Assembly: GCA_027924585.1 (NCBI GenBank)
Contig: BSBM01000232.1
Span: forward strand, 25,517,501-25,581,500
Origin: Larix kaempferi
Taxonomy: Eukaryota; Streptophyta; Pinopsida; Pinales; Pinaceae
Length of the DNA stretch: 64,000 nt
Reading direction: 5' to 3'
The position numbers and the translations under genes were made by a program. Positions 25,801-32,989 of the stretch are shown in pieces (position 1 is the first letter of the stretch; every line of letters starts with the position of its first letter). A model generated the notes under the pieces. It searched no databases, was not told the DNA's origin, and worked only from the letters and a program-made list of their open reading frames with translations.

Positions 25801-27435
25801 TGGGCTACATGCAGGTTGGTTAGTCTGTCGACTAGAACCTATATAATTTTGTTGTATGATATTCTGCTTAAACCTAAGAATATTCAAGGCACTTGCTGCT
25901 AACATTCTTTATTTTCAGGTTCGACTAAAGAGGCATAGATGGCATAGAAAGGTATTGAAGAATCGGGATCCCATAATAATCTCCATTGGTTGGAGGCGTT
26001 ATCAGACGTTGCCTGTCTATTCACTAGAGGATCGGAATGGACGACATAGAATGCTCAAATACACGCCGGAACACATGCATTGCCTTGCAACATTTTGGGG
26101 CCCACTTGCACCTCCAAATACAGGGATAGTTGCTTTCCAAAACTTATCTAACAATCAGGTTTGTTTCAGCATTTATTATTTTGTCCATGCGATTCCTTTA
26201 GATTGGAAACTATTGAGTTCATTCAACTAATATGAAAGTCAATGCAGGCATCCTTTCGGATTACTGCAACAGGAGTTGTGTTGGAGTTTAATCACTCTGT
26301 CCAGATTGTTAAGAAGCTCAAACTTGTGGGGCATCCCTACAAAATTTTCAAGAAGACGGCCTTTATCAAGGACATGTTCACGTCAGCACTAGAAGTGGCT
26401 AGGTTTGAAGGTGCTTCCATCAAAACTGTTAGTGGAATACGAGGTCAAGTTAAGAAGGTATTGGAAGAAGAATTGGGAGATATAATGTTTTAATTTTTCT
26501 TTGCGCATTTACTGCCAAGCTAGTTTTGTTCTGACATGAACATGGACTACTGTTTTTAGGCTGTGAAGACAGGAGAAGGGAAAGAAGGCAGTGCGAGATG
26601 TACATTTGAGGACAAAATTCTCCTTAGTGATATCGTTTTCTTACGAGCATGGACTCGAGTTGATATACCTCGCTTCTTTAATCCTGTGGCAACTTCTCTT
26701 CAATCTAATGATGAAGTGTGGAAAGGCATGAAAACCGTGGCTGAACTTAGAAGAGAGCAATGTCTGCCAATTCCTGTAAATAAGGACTCTTTGTACAAAG
26801 TGAGTAAACTACCATAGCATATGGAAATATTGGTATTGTATTTTATAGCATTTGATTGCTTGGGAACTAATATGATACTTTTGTTCTATAATTTACAGCC
26901 TATAGAACGAGAACTCAGGCGTTTTAACGTATTAAAGATACCCAAGAAACTACAAGCAGCCCTCCCTTTTGCATCAAAGCCAAAAAATCTTCCACAACGA
27001 AAAACTCCTTTACTTGAAAATCGTCGTGCCGTGGTTATGGAACCTCATGAGCGGAAAGTTCATGCTCTTGTTCAACAATTGCAAGTGATAAGAAATGACA
27101 AGGTATATATTAGCCGCAGTAAGCTAGAGTTTAGGTTTTTTTTATGAATAATTTTAATGTAAAAATTTTGGTGTTTCAGACTTAATATCCTTTGCTTTTA
27201 GAATAGTGCTGTATTTTTAAACTCAAAATTTGAAAAAAAATATCCTATTTCTTCGCAGGTCAAGAAGCGCAAATTGCAGCATGAAGATAAAAGAAAGACA
27301 TATGAATTGAAAAAGGATAAAGATGAACAGATCGCTAAGCGGCGTCAACGGGAGGAACGCCGAAAACGCTACAGAGAAGAAGACAAGCAGAAGAGAGACA
27401 CGCAGAAGAGAAACACAAGACAAAAAGTCAAATAA
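1624..27435 (+). CDS. BMS1: BMS1 ribosome biogenesis GTPase, 12 exons, 5' end outside window
   Basis: Visible exons join as 1624-1867, 3928-4547, 18361-18589, 18942-19144, 19756-20108, 25367-25472, 25596-25814, 25919-26158, 26248-26457, 26560-26799, 26899-27102 and 27259-27435 (3045 nt, 1014 codons plus TAA). All junctions keep phase. BMS1 is a nucleolar GTPase of the small-subunit processome that acts in early 18S rRNA maturation with RCL1 and U3 snoRNP (family knowledge). Seen here: the end of the AARP2CN-type domain, a long acidic Ser/Asp/Glu linker, the 'INLMQLVYG' block, the '[17 protein letters not shown]' block, the C-terminal RIBIOP_C/DUF663 domain ('[12 protein letters not shown]', '[11 protein letters not shown]', 'RFFNPV') and a very basic tail. 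The P-loop GTPase domain (roughly 250 residues) must lie upstream. No frameshift or stop is seen in any exon, so the gene looks functional. Confidence 0.95.
2640..3190 (-). pseudogene. LINE ORF1 (gag-like) fragment, antisense in intron
   Basis: Minus-strand reading in broken frames gives a plant L1-type ORF1 pattern: '[19 protein letters not shown]', '[17 protein letters not shown]', then a zinc-knuckle-like '[10 protein letters not shown]' and an acidic tail. This is the DUF4283-plus-CCHC arrangement of plant LINE ORF1. It carries frameshifts and stops. Part is duplicated again in 3385-3780. Confidence 0.65.
2757..3384 (+). repeat. Tandem duplication, copy 1 (628 bp)
   Basis: Direct duplicate of 3385-3980. 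The unit runs from GGTTTATG..CCTTTATTCC through intronic sequence into the first bases of BMS1 exon 2. Copy 1 keeps about 30 bp, including a T-run near 2848-2880, that is missing from copy 2. The unit also contains part of an antisense LINE ORF1 fragment. Confidence 0.85.
3334..3385 (+). pseudogene. Decoy copy of the start of BMS1 exon 2
   Basis: These 52 bases match 3928-3979 and encode '[16 protein letters not shown]' with a Gly-to-Cys change. The TTATTCAG acceptor is preserved. At the duplication junction the sequence reads ACAAG|GTTTAT, so a GT follows directly. Inclusion would add 52 nt, which is not a multiple of 3, and would shift the frame before exon 2. It is therefore non-coding or harmful if spliced in. 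Confidence 0.75.
3385..3980 (+). repeat. Tandem duplication, copy 2 (596 bp)
   Basis: Second copy of the unit at 2757-3384. It ends inside the genuine BMS1 exon 2 at the '..CAGAATACAAGG' segment. The two copies differ by scattered substitutions and one ~30-bp gap. Confidence 0.85.
3928..4547 (+). CDS. BMS1: BMS1 visible exon 2 (acidic linker)
   Basis: The acceptor is TTATTCAG|GA at 3927/3928 and the donor CAAG|GTATGT follows 4547; the exon ends in phase 0. It starts with the conserved '[21 protein letters not shown]' stretch, then becomes a low-complexity acidic and Ser-rich linker ('[22 protein letters not shown]') and closes with '[13 protein letters not shown]'. I start the exon at 3928, not at an ATG further upstream, because the phase fits 1867 exactly. 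Its first 52 bases are also present in a duplicated copy upstream (3334-3385). Confidence 0.92.
4845..5392. repeat. Possible degenerate inverted-repeat element in intron
   Basis: The left end (GTTATTAGAACTGG) loosely mirrors the right end (reverse complement GTATTAACGGGAACC), and both ends carry repeated GAACTGG / GGTTCC-type submotifs. The match is imperfect and no target duplication was found, so this is only a candidate. Confidence 0.3.
5417..5613. mobile_element. Small TIR element (MITE-like), ~197 bp
   Basis: The ends are exact inverted repeats: CAATGTTGCAAATATC near 5416 and GATATTTGCAACATTG near 5597-5612. The interior has short iterated TTTCTGAT/TTTTTCAG motifs and no coding capacity. 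The termini resemble those of the element at 6195-7172. The target duplication is not clear. Confidence 0.55.
6195..7172. mobile_element. Non-autonomous TIR DNA element, ~0.98 kb
   Basis: Terminal inverted repeats: GTTACAAATATCGGC at the left end and GCCGATATTTGTAAC at the right end (15 bp, exact). Both subterminal regions carry many CCGATTTTT / CCGATATTT copies in both orientations. There is no transposase reading frame; the open frame at 6167-6463 is a by-product of these repeats. I could not identify a target duplication, so the superfamily is unassigned. Confidence 0.65.
7173..8200. other. Intron segment with GC-rich palindromic patch
   Basis: No gene is seen. 7465-7660 is unusually GC-rich, with runs such as CCCCCGGGATGGGGGAGGGG and repeated GGGTGCTCC / GGGATGCCC motifs. 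This could be part of another inverted-repeat element whose ends I cannot fix. The rest is ordinary AT-rich intron. Confidence 0.4.
8604..9383 (-). CDS. Unidentified 259-aa ORF with coiled coil, in LINE 3' region
   Basis: An open minus-strand frame of 259 codons ends at TAG (8604-8606). The N-terminal third has Gly-rich '[20 protein letters not shown]' repeats and several Cys. The C-terminal half is predicted helical by eye: '[16 protein letters not shown]', '[13 protein letters not shown]', '[16 protein letters not shown]'. I do not recognise the family. It lies between the RNase H domain of a LINE and its A-tail. It could be a LINE-encoded extra ORF, a captured gene piece or a processed retrocopy. 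The start codon is uncertain, and Met about 45 residues further in is an alternative. Confidence 0.45.
   Translation of the reverse strand: MACARDAGVYLRIWKLPSSHSFVPKTLRLSFVSPVLLCVVRSMDFHGVGRPQGGGDVFFHGAGRPQGRGEVIQKCDRCFKPGRGLSGGCSRGMQHEELRGDSAEAECNHVLGPCCRHVRAGNSHGQTGNRGISNFEVEFLDRLQELELQVRLIGSECLEQKKILTHLYNLAYATHTDTEAKIQHQSIAEKVEHLEETLGLAYPHKVRKHKVSGRDLEDINRKMEKLQKFMANAGNFVDLSMEKNGAASYDGAAMDTGLQ
10069..10320. repeat. Minisatellite in copia LTR (about 11 units of 22-24 bp)
   Basis: The unit is GGAGATAACCCAGCTGTAAC plus AA, AAT or AT, with some units reading GGAGATATAACCC. The last two units are diverged (AACCAGCAATAAT; AGAACCCAGCTGTCAC). Its reverse translations account for the repetitive '[12 protein letters not shown]'-type open frames, which I do not regard as genes. 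Confidence 0.9.
10941..11240. repeat. 86-bp tandem repeat made of hairpins, left LTR
   Basis: Units start at 10941, 11027, 11113 and 11199 (the last partial). Each unit contains CCTGGT/ACCAGG, CCATTCTC/GAGAATGG, CTCAGCC/GGCTGAG and CCCAGTC/GACTGGG inverted pairs. The last three are separated by only CCA (or CTG). In the element's own orientation they lie at the start of U3. Confidence 0.88.
11258..15270 (-). pseudogene. Copia gag-pol polyprotein, one frameshift and one stop
   Basis: ATG at 15270-15268. An open frame of 1009 codons covers gag, a zinc knuckle ([14 protein letters not shown], ~res 236-249), protease 'DSGASRH' (~306), integrase HHCC and catalytic core ('HTDICGP', 'SDNGGEF', 'NGVAERKN', ~440-600), and the RT start ('[20 protein letters not shown]', ~930). 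A one-base loss near 12292-12300 shifts the frame. The next frame (12244-11798) carries the RT motif 'YVDDLFLTG'. A TGA at 11798-11800 interrupts, and the same frame continues to 11258 with RNase H ('YADSDWVGS', 'STAEAEY', '[11 protein letters not shown]'). Otherwise it is intact and of normal copia length. Confidence 0.93.
11264..11272 (-). promoter_or_regulatory. Copia polypurine tract
   Basis: On the minus strand it reads GAGAGGGAG immediately before the 3' LTR start TGTTG. This is the plus-strand primer site for reverse transcription. Confidence 0.8.
15349..15360 (-). promoter_or_regulatory. Copia primer binding site (initiator Met tRNA)
   Basis: The minus strand reads TGGTATCAGAGC directly after the 5' LTR. 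This is the standard copia PBS complementary to the 3' end of initiator methionine tRNA. Confidence 0.92.
15873..16143. repeat. Minisatellite in copia LTR (about 12 units)
   Basis: Same unit as at 10069-10320, with one more unit and a different order of ATA-containing variants. The array has therefore expanded or contracted since insertion, or during reverse transcription. Confidence 0.9.
16767..17066. repeat. 86-bp tandem repeat made of hairpins, right LTR
   Basis: Counterpart of the array at 10941-11240, with the same period and start spacing. It holds small stem differences from the left copy: GACTGAG in one unit, and CCCGGG in place of CCTGGG at the second stem of the first unit. Confidence 0.88.
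17095..17525 (-). pseudogene. LINE RNase H domain fragment
   Basis: Minus-strand translation gives an RNase H type-I pattern: '[17 protein letters not shown]', '[17 protein letters not shown]', '[11 protein letters not shown]' and '[15 protein letters not shown]'. The conserved E, D and final D positions are present. The reverse transcriptase part is missing through 5' truncation. The copia element inserted just downstream of the domain. Confidence 0.75.
17526..18360 (+). other. BMS1 intron segment with 91-bp direct duplication
   Basis: 17730-17820 and 17821-17911 are near-identical adjacent copies, each starting AATGGTGGTGGCATTATG and containing GAGACACCCCCC. No coding signal is seen. The end of the segment supplies the acceptor of exon 18361. 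Confidence 0.8.
18361..18589 (+). CDS. BMS1: BMS1 visible exon 3 (acidic linker)
   Basis: The exon starts after CTCACAG in phase 0 and ends at GAAG|GTTTGT in phase 1. It encodes an acidic Asp/Glu/Ser linker ('[16 protein letters not shown]', 'DSDADEEDD'). This disordered, acidic composition is typical of the middle of BMS1. The 13.8-kb intron before it carries the nested LINE/copia insertion. Confidence 0.88.
18942..19144 (+). CDS. BMS1: BMS1 visible exon 4 (INLMQLVYG block)
   Basis: The acceptor is AAACAG|GT, entered in phase 1; the donor GAG AAG|GTATGT leaves phase 0. The encoded '[17 protein letters not shown]' followed by '[11 protein letters not shown]' is a conserved BMS1 landmark between the acidic linkers. 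It then returns to an acidic stretch ('[17 protein letters not shown]'). Confidence 0.92.
19756..20108 (+). CDS. BMS1: BMS1 visible exon 5, ends at U12-type donor
   Basis: The exon starts after TCTAACAG in phase 0. It encodes '[29 protein letters not shown]' split over two conserved blocks, then '[12 protein letters not shown]' and '[14 protein letters not shown]'. The open frame appears to continue to 20195, but no good GT donor is there. Conservation and phase instead put the exon end at 20108 (phase 2), directly before ATATCCTTT, a U12-type donor. The next exon supplies the G that completes the Gln codon. Confidence 0.9.
20880..22260 (+). other. U12-type intron interior without recognisable features
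   Basis: AT-rich sequence with short palindromic AT runs near 21400-21600. No protein similarity or RNA gene is recognised. Confidence 0.4.
22293..23227. mobile_element. Mutator-like non-autonomous element in the U12-type intron
   Basis: GTGGTAGGG (9 bp; 12 bp if the preceding TTA is included) flanks the segment at 22284-22292 and 23228-23236. The ends CTAAGTTGCACTGAAGCGG and (reverse complement) TAAGTTACCGGAAACG are imperfect inverted repeats. Subterminal GATACG / GAAACG motifs recur (GGATACGGATACGG near 22312; several CGTTTC near 23045-23215). The 9-bp duplication is the size made by Mutator-like transposases. No transposase is encoded. Confidence 0.55.
24572..25262 (-). pseudogene. 5'-truncated LINE with RNase H C-terminal half
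   Basis: The A-tail appears as a T-run at 24571-24579. Minus-strand frame 25252-24965 gives the second half of RNase H: '[18 protein letters not shown]', then '[20 protein letters not shown]', where the usual conserved D is kept. The rest is LINE 3' UTR-like. It lies antisense in the U12-type intron. A target duplication was not resolved. Confidence 0.65.
25367..25472 (+). CDS. BMS1: BMS1 visible exon 6
   Basis: The exon begins after the AC terminus of the U12-type intron with the G that completes a Gln codon, and ends at GATAAG|GTGATT in phase 0. It encodes a short charged segment ('[19 protein letters not shown]') that leads into the C-terminal domain. It is absent from simple ORF calls because it is only 106 nt. 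Confidence 0.88.
25596..25814 (+). CDS. BMS1: BMS1 visible exon 7 (start of RIBIOP_C domain)
   Basis: The acceptor is TTTGTAG|AT and the donor is ATGCAG|GTTGGT, both in phase 0 (73 codons). It encodes '[15 protein letters not shown]', '[18 protein letters not shown]' and '[12 protein letters not shown]', which are strongly conserved parts of the BMS1/TSR1 C-terminal domain. Confidence 0.95.
25919..26158 (+). CDS. BMS1: BMS1 visible exon 8 (RIBIOP_C domain)
   Basis: The acceptor is TTTTCAG|GT and the donor is AATCAG|GTTTGT, both in phase 0 (80 codons). It contains '[18 protein letters not shown]', '[17 protein letters not shown]', '[11 protein letters not shown]' and '[16 protein letters not shown]', the most recognisable signature of the family. 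Confidence 0.96.
26248..26457 (+). CDS. BMS1: BMS1 visible exon 9 (RIBIOP_C domain)
   Basis: The exon starts after AATGCAG and ends at AAGAAG|GTATTG, phase 0 throughout (70 codons). It encodes '[13 protein letters not shown]', '[20 protein letters not shown]', '[17 protein letters not shown]' and '[12 protein letters not shown]', all conserved in BMS1. Confidence 0.95.
26560..26799 (+). CDS. BMS1: BMS1 visible exon 10 (RIBIOP_C domain)
   Basis: The acceptor is TTTTTAG|GC and the donor is TACAAA|GTGAGT, phase 0 (80 codons). It contains '[20 protein letters not shown]' and '[13 protein letters not shown]', the end of the conserved C-terminal domain, then '[20 protein letters not shown]'. Confidence 0.95.
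26899..27102 (+). CDS. BMS1: BMS1 visible exon 11
   Basis: The exon starts after ATTTACAG and ends at GACAAG|GTATAT, phase 0 (68 codons). It encodes '[20 protein letters not shown]' followed by '[20 protein letters not shown]', conserved near the BMS1 C terminus. Confidence 0.94.
27259..27435 (+). CDS. BMS1: BMS1 terminal exon (basic tail, TAA stop)
   Basis: The acceptor is TTCGCAG|GT. 58 codons run to TAA at 27433-27435, followed closely by TGA. The peptide is very rich in Lys and Arg ('[15 protein letters not shown]'), probably a helical basic tail for RNA or preribosome contacts and nucleolar retention (inference). I see no certain polyadenylation signal just downstream. Confidence 0.93.
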   Translation, partial: VKKRKLQHEDKRKTYELKKDKDEQIAKRRQREERRKRYREEDKQKRDTQKRNTRQKVK

Positions 27436-29863
27436 TGAACTCTCTCTATATACACTGATATTGAAATTCTTTAACAGAAAAGCTGGTAAATAACGGGCCT
27501 TCATATATTTCACTGCCGTATCTGTGGATTGGATTACTGCAGTATCATACTTGTTCTTGAGTCAACGCGAATAGATTTATGGGTTTATAAGCAATTTAAG
27601 CGCCCCGGTAGCTAGCTTCATTGTAATGAAACTTTCTGGCTTAACATTTCCTTCGTAACAAATAGAGGTTTGTTTATTATCTGGGCTTATTAAGTACTTG
27701 CAAAAAGTAATTCTATAATATCCAGCACATACAAAGTACTTATATACACCACACGCACCTAAATACAAGAAAGTAATTATATAAAATCCAGATCTGAATA
27801 ATTTAATCGTATACCAAATTATCTCTTAGAATCTAGAACTTTTAATAGCTCCCCAATTTTTCTCTCCTATTTCGATTAGTGCCAACTAGGGACTTGCATG
27901 TTATGCAAAGCTTGGTTTTATCCATCAGCTTCTCCTCCAGCTGAACGGGGTCCTTGCTTTTATTTATGAAAAAACTTTTGCGCAAGATTTGAATAATCGC
28001 TTTAGGCTGGGAAAACTGAACCTTGGTTTTGTTTATGAAAAAACGATCGTGAAAGATTTGAATAATCGATTTAGGCTGGGAAAAGTGAACCTTAATACTA
28101 TTCGATGGCTCCGAAAGCTTTCTCTATAGAGTTCCCCTCGTTAATTACCCTTTTCCCCAGCTTCACTTTGCTTGTTAAAATCCATCTTTGTTGGAATGAA
28201 TTTTGGATATCACTGCAATGTGATATAAATGACCAGTACTATCTTGGAGTTTTAAAAGGATCATGGAAAGAGTACGCAGATTTATCACATTTTGACAATG
28301 ATACAACCTTATTTCTATTATATTCTATTATTTGTTACTTTATGTGAAAAATCTACAAAGTAAATCCTTAAAAATGATTCACTAAATTCAAAATGTAACA
28401 CAGATATAAAAATTATAGATGTTATTTTGCATGAGTACAATCAGAAACACAGATATAAAAATTATAGATGTTATTTTGCATATGAGTACAATCAGATATA
28501 GAAGTTATGTCTCTTGTTGTAATAAGATATAGAAGTTATGTCTCTTGTTGTAATAATATACAAGTATAATATATGTTGCTTTATGTGAATAGATATAGAA
28601 GTTATGTTTCTTGTTGTAATAATATATGTTGCTTACTGTGAATAATCTACAAAGTAAATTCAAAAGGTAACACATAAAATTTATAGATGCTATTTTGTAA
28701 GTTGTCTCTTATTGTTATAATATATAAGTATATTATAATAAGATGTAGAGGACATATGTTTCTTATTATATAATAATATATATTATTATAATAATATACA
28801 AGTATAGAAGATTATAAAGTTAATAATATATAAGTAAACAAAATTATCATATAGGGGATTGCAAAATGTGGAAATAATAATGAATTATTTGCATGTTCTT
28901 ATATAACTATTATAGAATTGTAAAACACATAAATATAATTGTGTATATCTATACAATCATAACAACAAAAATGAATTTGGTATATTATTATCATAATATA
29001 TATTTATAGGGGATTGCTGAATGAATTTTATAGGGGACTGCAAAATTTGAAGAGATAATCAATATCTTTTGCTCGTTTCTATCTAATGCGATTACATGTT
29101 TGTAATTGTTGGCACAACCCCTGATTAACACTTAATTACACCATAGATAAAGTTGTAAAGATAATAGGTATTGGAGTAATTGATTAAACGTGACGCACTC
29201 TCATGAGCATTAGTTGGAATGACCAAAATTTTCATGATATTGATAGTCCACTTAGCATTCATTACGTTGGATGATGCTCATATGGATGAAAAAATGGTTG
29301 AAATCAGCTAAATGAATTGCATGGTGGCGCTCATCACCTTGAGGGCTTGCACTTGGTTACCACAAACCTATCCATGTTTTCATTAGAATATTATTAATGA
29401 AAAAAACATTAGATTCTTTATAATATTTTTAAACTGCCACATCTAGCCTTTAGATTTTTTATTTGAAAATTGAATGTCCCTCTCAATTGGAAATAAAGTA
29501 TATCTCAACTTGTGATAAGAAAATAAAAGTGAGAGTAGAATAAGAACTAGAGTTGGCAGTGTGGATGCTCCAGTATTGATAACACACGGAAGAAGGAACA
29601 AGAAGGGAATTTGGCATTGATGTCTATTCTTCTTGGGTAATGAGGTTCATAGAGTAAAATACATGTAGCACTTTCAACAAAGTATTGTAAAGGAAGGCAC
29701 CATTATTGCAAAATAAAATAATCTGTAAAATGGTTGATGCTGGATCACTAGATCGGTGTCGATGTGGTGGTGCAGTTTGTCTAGGTTGTAAAGTTTTAGA
29801 TGGATGCACACAAGATTTTCTTAATATATTGGTAGCTTCAATAATTTGCATCTTCTAAGTTCA
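27436..29863. other. BMS1 3' flank and AT-rich spacer with local duplications
   Basis: It holds the BMS1 3' UTR (extent unknown), then AT-rich DNA. 27955-28095 contains two copies of a ~60-bp segment (GTTTATGAAAAAAC..TTGAATAATCG). 28402-28482 has a doubled ACAGATATAAAAATTATAGA unit. The AGATATAGAAGTTATGT unit occurs three times between 28494 and 28615. No gene is seen. Confidence 0.55.
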
Positions 29864-30090
29864 TTTTTTTCTTTTCTTTTTAATGTAATGCATTTCCCAA
29901 GGGAAATCCATTGGGCACATCCCCTCATTTTGATGATGTTACCTAGGTTAAACATGACTTTTCAGAGCTAAGGATAGGTCAAAAGTCAACAATTGGCTCA
30001 CAAAGAGAGCAAGCTTGTTAGAAAGTGGGATTTGAACCGAGGCAAGGGCGGATAACAACTTTCATCTCAGCCATTCGAGCTACACCCAAT
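29864..30090 (-). mobile_element. tRNA-derived SINE, ~225 bp
   Basis: On the minus strand the head reads GGGTGTAGCTCGAATGG, an A-box-like pol III promoter. GGTTCAAATCC (30028-30038 on +) is a good B box, at a tRNA-like spacing. The body is unrelated to tRNA and ends in an A-rich tail (T-rich 29863-29882 on +). The whole reads as a plant SINE. The flanking duplication could not be set with certainty. Confidence 0.7.
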
Positions 30091-32113
30091 TGACAACCTT
30101 TTCTCATTTCCTTATTTAGTTAATGTGTAATATATATCTTGTACTTTTTGTATTTTAAGTTGAAGTTCATGTTCACAATTCTTGTTTCATCTTCTCCTCA
30201 TCATTTGTATTTGTTAGTTTCTGTTGTAGATCTTTATTTTGACTTGGTCATTTTATTTGGTAAATATTCTATATTTAAGTAGTTATGCAACCTTTACAAC
30301 ATGAATATACAAGTTGAAATAGGCCTAAAAAATTATGCATTCAACTTTTATTGCAGGGTCATTATATTGCAAATAGACATTTTCCATGCTTTTTGCTTAA
30401 AAAGTTTTACATTAAATACGTGGGAGCCTAACTCTAGGATTTATTTTCAAATGCATCAATCATTGGACACCATGTATTCCCATTCTTCAAATAGCTTTTT
30501 GATTTCTCTCATCAAAGATTTAATTTTGTGTCCTAAATCCCTAAACGTACTCCTGAGAAGAAAACCAATTATTTTGTAATTGTATAAGTCAACCAATAGA
30601 ACTATTGACATGTTTTTCATTGGAATTCAAAGTAGAATAGTTTGCTTGGTCACTTTAACTTTACACACTGGTTCACCCCTCCCCAAGGAAGATGGGTGAG
30701 GATGATCATACACCTTGTTTTGAGGAAATCCAATGCTATGCTAAAGAGTAAGGCTCGTCTTTTTGAGGAAATGCAATGCTATGCTAAAGAGTAAGGCTCA
30801 AATATCACGCTTATTCCCTAAACTTATTATGAATTATTTCACCAGAGAGGAGATATTGGGGGAGGAGAAAGGAGAATACTTGTAATTGAAGCTTGTCTGT
30901 TGAGTCCCGATCCTTGGATCTTTGCTTGTTGCTCTTGAACTTCCTTACATGGACCTGCACACATAAGAAAACAGCCTTCCTCATTTCGACAAGAATAATA
31001 ATCTAATGTGAAAATAACAAGATATATATGATAGATGTGGATGTTTTAGTTGGAGGGTGGAGAAGGGGTTGAGGGTTTGTCTATTTCCTAGGGTTTTCAC
31101 AGACCAGTTTGTGTGAGGAAGTTGCAGGTTTTTGTAGCCATGGCCAAGGCATATGTATAACTCGTCACAATATTATCATAATAACTTTTACATATATTAT
31201 TATACTCTTTAATTGAAAATATTTTGTTATTAAAATTTAATTTAATAATTGAATTATTAAAAACTTAAATATTATTTCACCATTTAAAAAAGTCATTATT
31301 ATTATTTTTAATGTGTTTTCATTATCTAAATAATTTAGCAACCCTAATATTATTTAGTAATACGATTACAAATTATTTTTAAAATTGATTTTTAAATCTA
31401 TGAGTTTATAAAATATTTACCTAATTCATTGTAAATGAATGTGTGACCTCAAAGTGAAGTTTGGAGATCTAAGTCTTATACTTTATTATAAAGTTTATTA
31501 TAAAGTTATTCTTTATGTTGAATAAGACTATGCATAAGTATACTTGATGTGCATATAGATTATAAGTTAATCCTTAAACTTGTTATACGAAATTACAACT
31601 TAAAAGAAAATCTAACTATGTTTTGAGGTTGTTGATTTTATATACTTTGTAGTTGATTACAACATTAACTTTTATGAATAAAGAATTAATGACTTTAAGG
31701 GTTATAGACCTTAACCGTAACATGTTTAAAGAGTTGCAGAATCATAATACATGTTAGATGAAAATGTTAAGGTTCTAGTATTTAAAGTTAATATGTTATA
31801 AGTGGTGTCTGGTATTTTACGACATTACAAAAACCGTTAAGAATTATTTTTTGGGTATATTTTGAGGGATAGATTGCTTTTGTATAAATAAAATACATAC
31901 ATCAACCTCTAACTTATTATTTAACATTTATAAGCATATGCGTAGCATGGTAAGGCTTTAATGGCATATTCACTATTGATCCCAACATAATCTCTTCAAT
32001 TTAAGTCATTTATTAAAATAAAAAACTTACCACTCATAATATCTTGAGGGAAGCAAACTTGTCTTATTACCAAACATGTCAAGGTTATTAAATGTGAAGA
32101 TTCCTTTCAACAT
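30091..32113. other. AT-rich spacer
   Basis: No gene recognised. A ~36-bp segment (TGAGGAAATSCAATGCTATG..) is repeated at about 30720-30757 and 30762-30800. The remainder is AT-rich with many short homopolymers. Confidence 0.5.
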
Positions 32114-32443
32114 ATATCAATGCTTTTTTTTTTCACACACGGAAAAACCAGCTTTATTATTACAAGAACGCTGACAATCGGCAGAAAACATACATAGCTT
32201 CGGACGCAGCAGCAACGAAGAAAAGCAAAGATCATAGGCTAACATGTTAAAAGAGCTGATGACTCCAACATTACTGAAACACTAAGATCAGGGTGAAGAC
32301 TTGTACAGTCCAATATGAGCAATGTTCAAATATTGGCTATGATCATAAAACGGCCCCCAGGGGGACCACGCCTCAATTGCATAGCACCGGGGCAGCAGAT
32401 AGGGTGACCACGAGATACATCAGGGCTATCAACAAGATAATAA

Positions 32444-32989
32444 TCAGAACAACTTCAAAAATCGGGATGATTGCAGAGCATTTCCACTGTATTCCTCGCA
32501 GAGTAGTAATCCATCCATGATGCCTAGTGATCCGCGAGAAAGGGAATCAACAGTCGTGTTGAACTCCCTATATAAATGACGAATGTTGATAGTTTCAAAT
32601 GCTGAAAGGAGGCTTTTCACCCTGTGTTTCCAATGGATCAGGAATATCGATGAAAGTTTTGTCTTATTGCTGGCCCACTCGACAATACATCGGGAGTCTT
32701 CGAAGATCCACAGGGTGTTGATAGTGGAATTCTGTGCGAACCACAGAAGTATCCAGAGAGCAATTAGTTCTGCATGGGTATTGGTCCCCATACCCAGCGG
32801 TGGAAACATGATAAGAATGCATGGGAGATAGATATAAGACTGCTCCAGCTCCACAAGAGCCTCTCAGCGTAGCTCCATCGAAAAAGCCCTGCGGGAAAGG
32901 GTAATCAGCCGCCTGAAAAGAACGAACCCTCGGAGTATGACTAGTAGGTTTCCCCACTAAAGTTCTGTATAAGATCACAGTGGATAAAA
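32444..32989 (-). pseudogene. LINE RNase H, frameshifted
   Basis: Two overlapping minus frames together give RNase H. 'GFFDGATLRGSCGAGAV' (first Asp) is in 32978-32664. 'NTHAELIALWILLWF', 'FEDSRCIVEWA' and 'HLYREFNTTVDSLSR' (Glu, Asp, last Asp) are in 32854-32444. The frame switch near 32780-32850 inactivates it. Confidence 0.8.
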
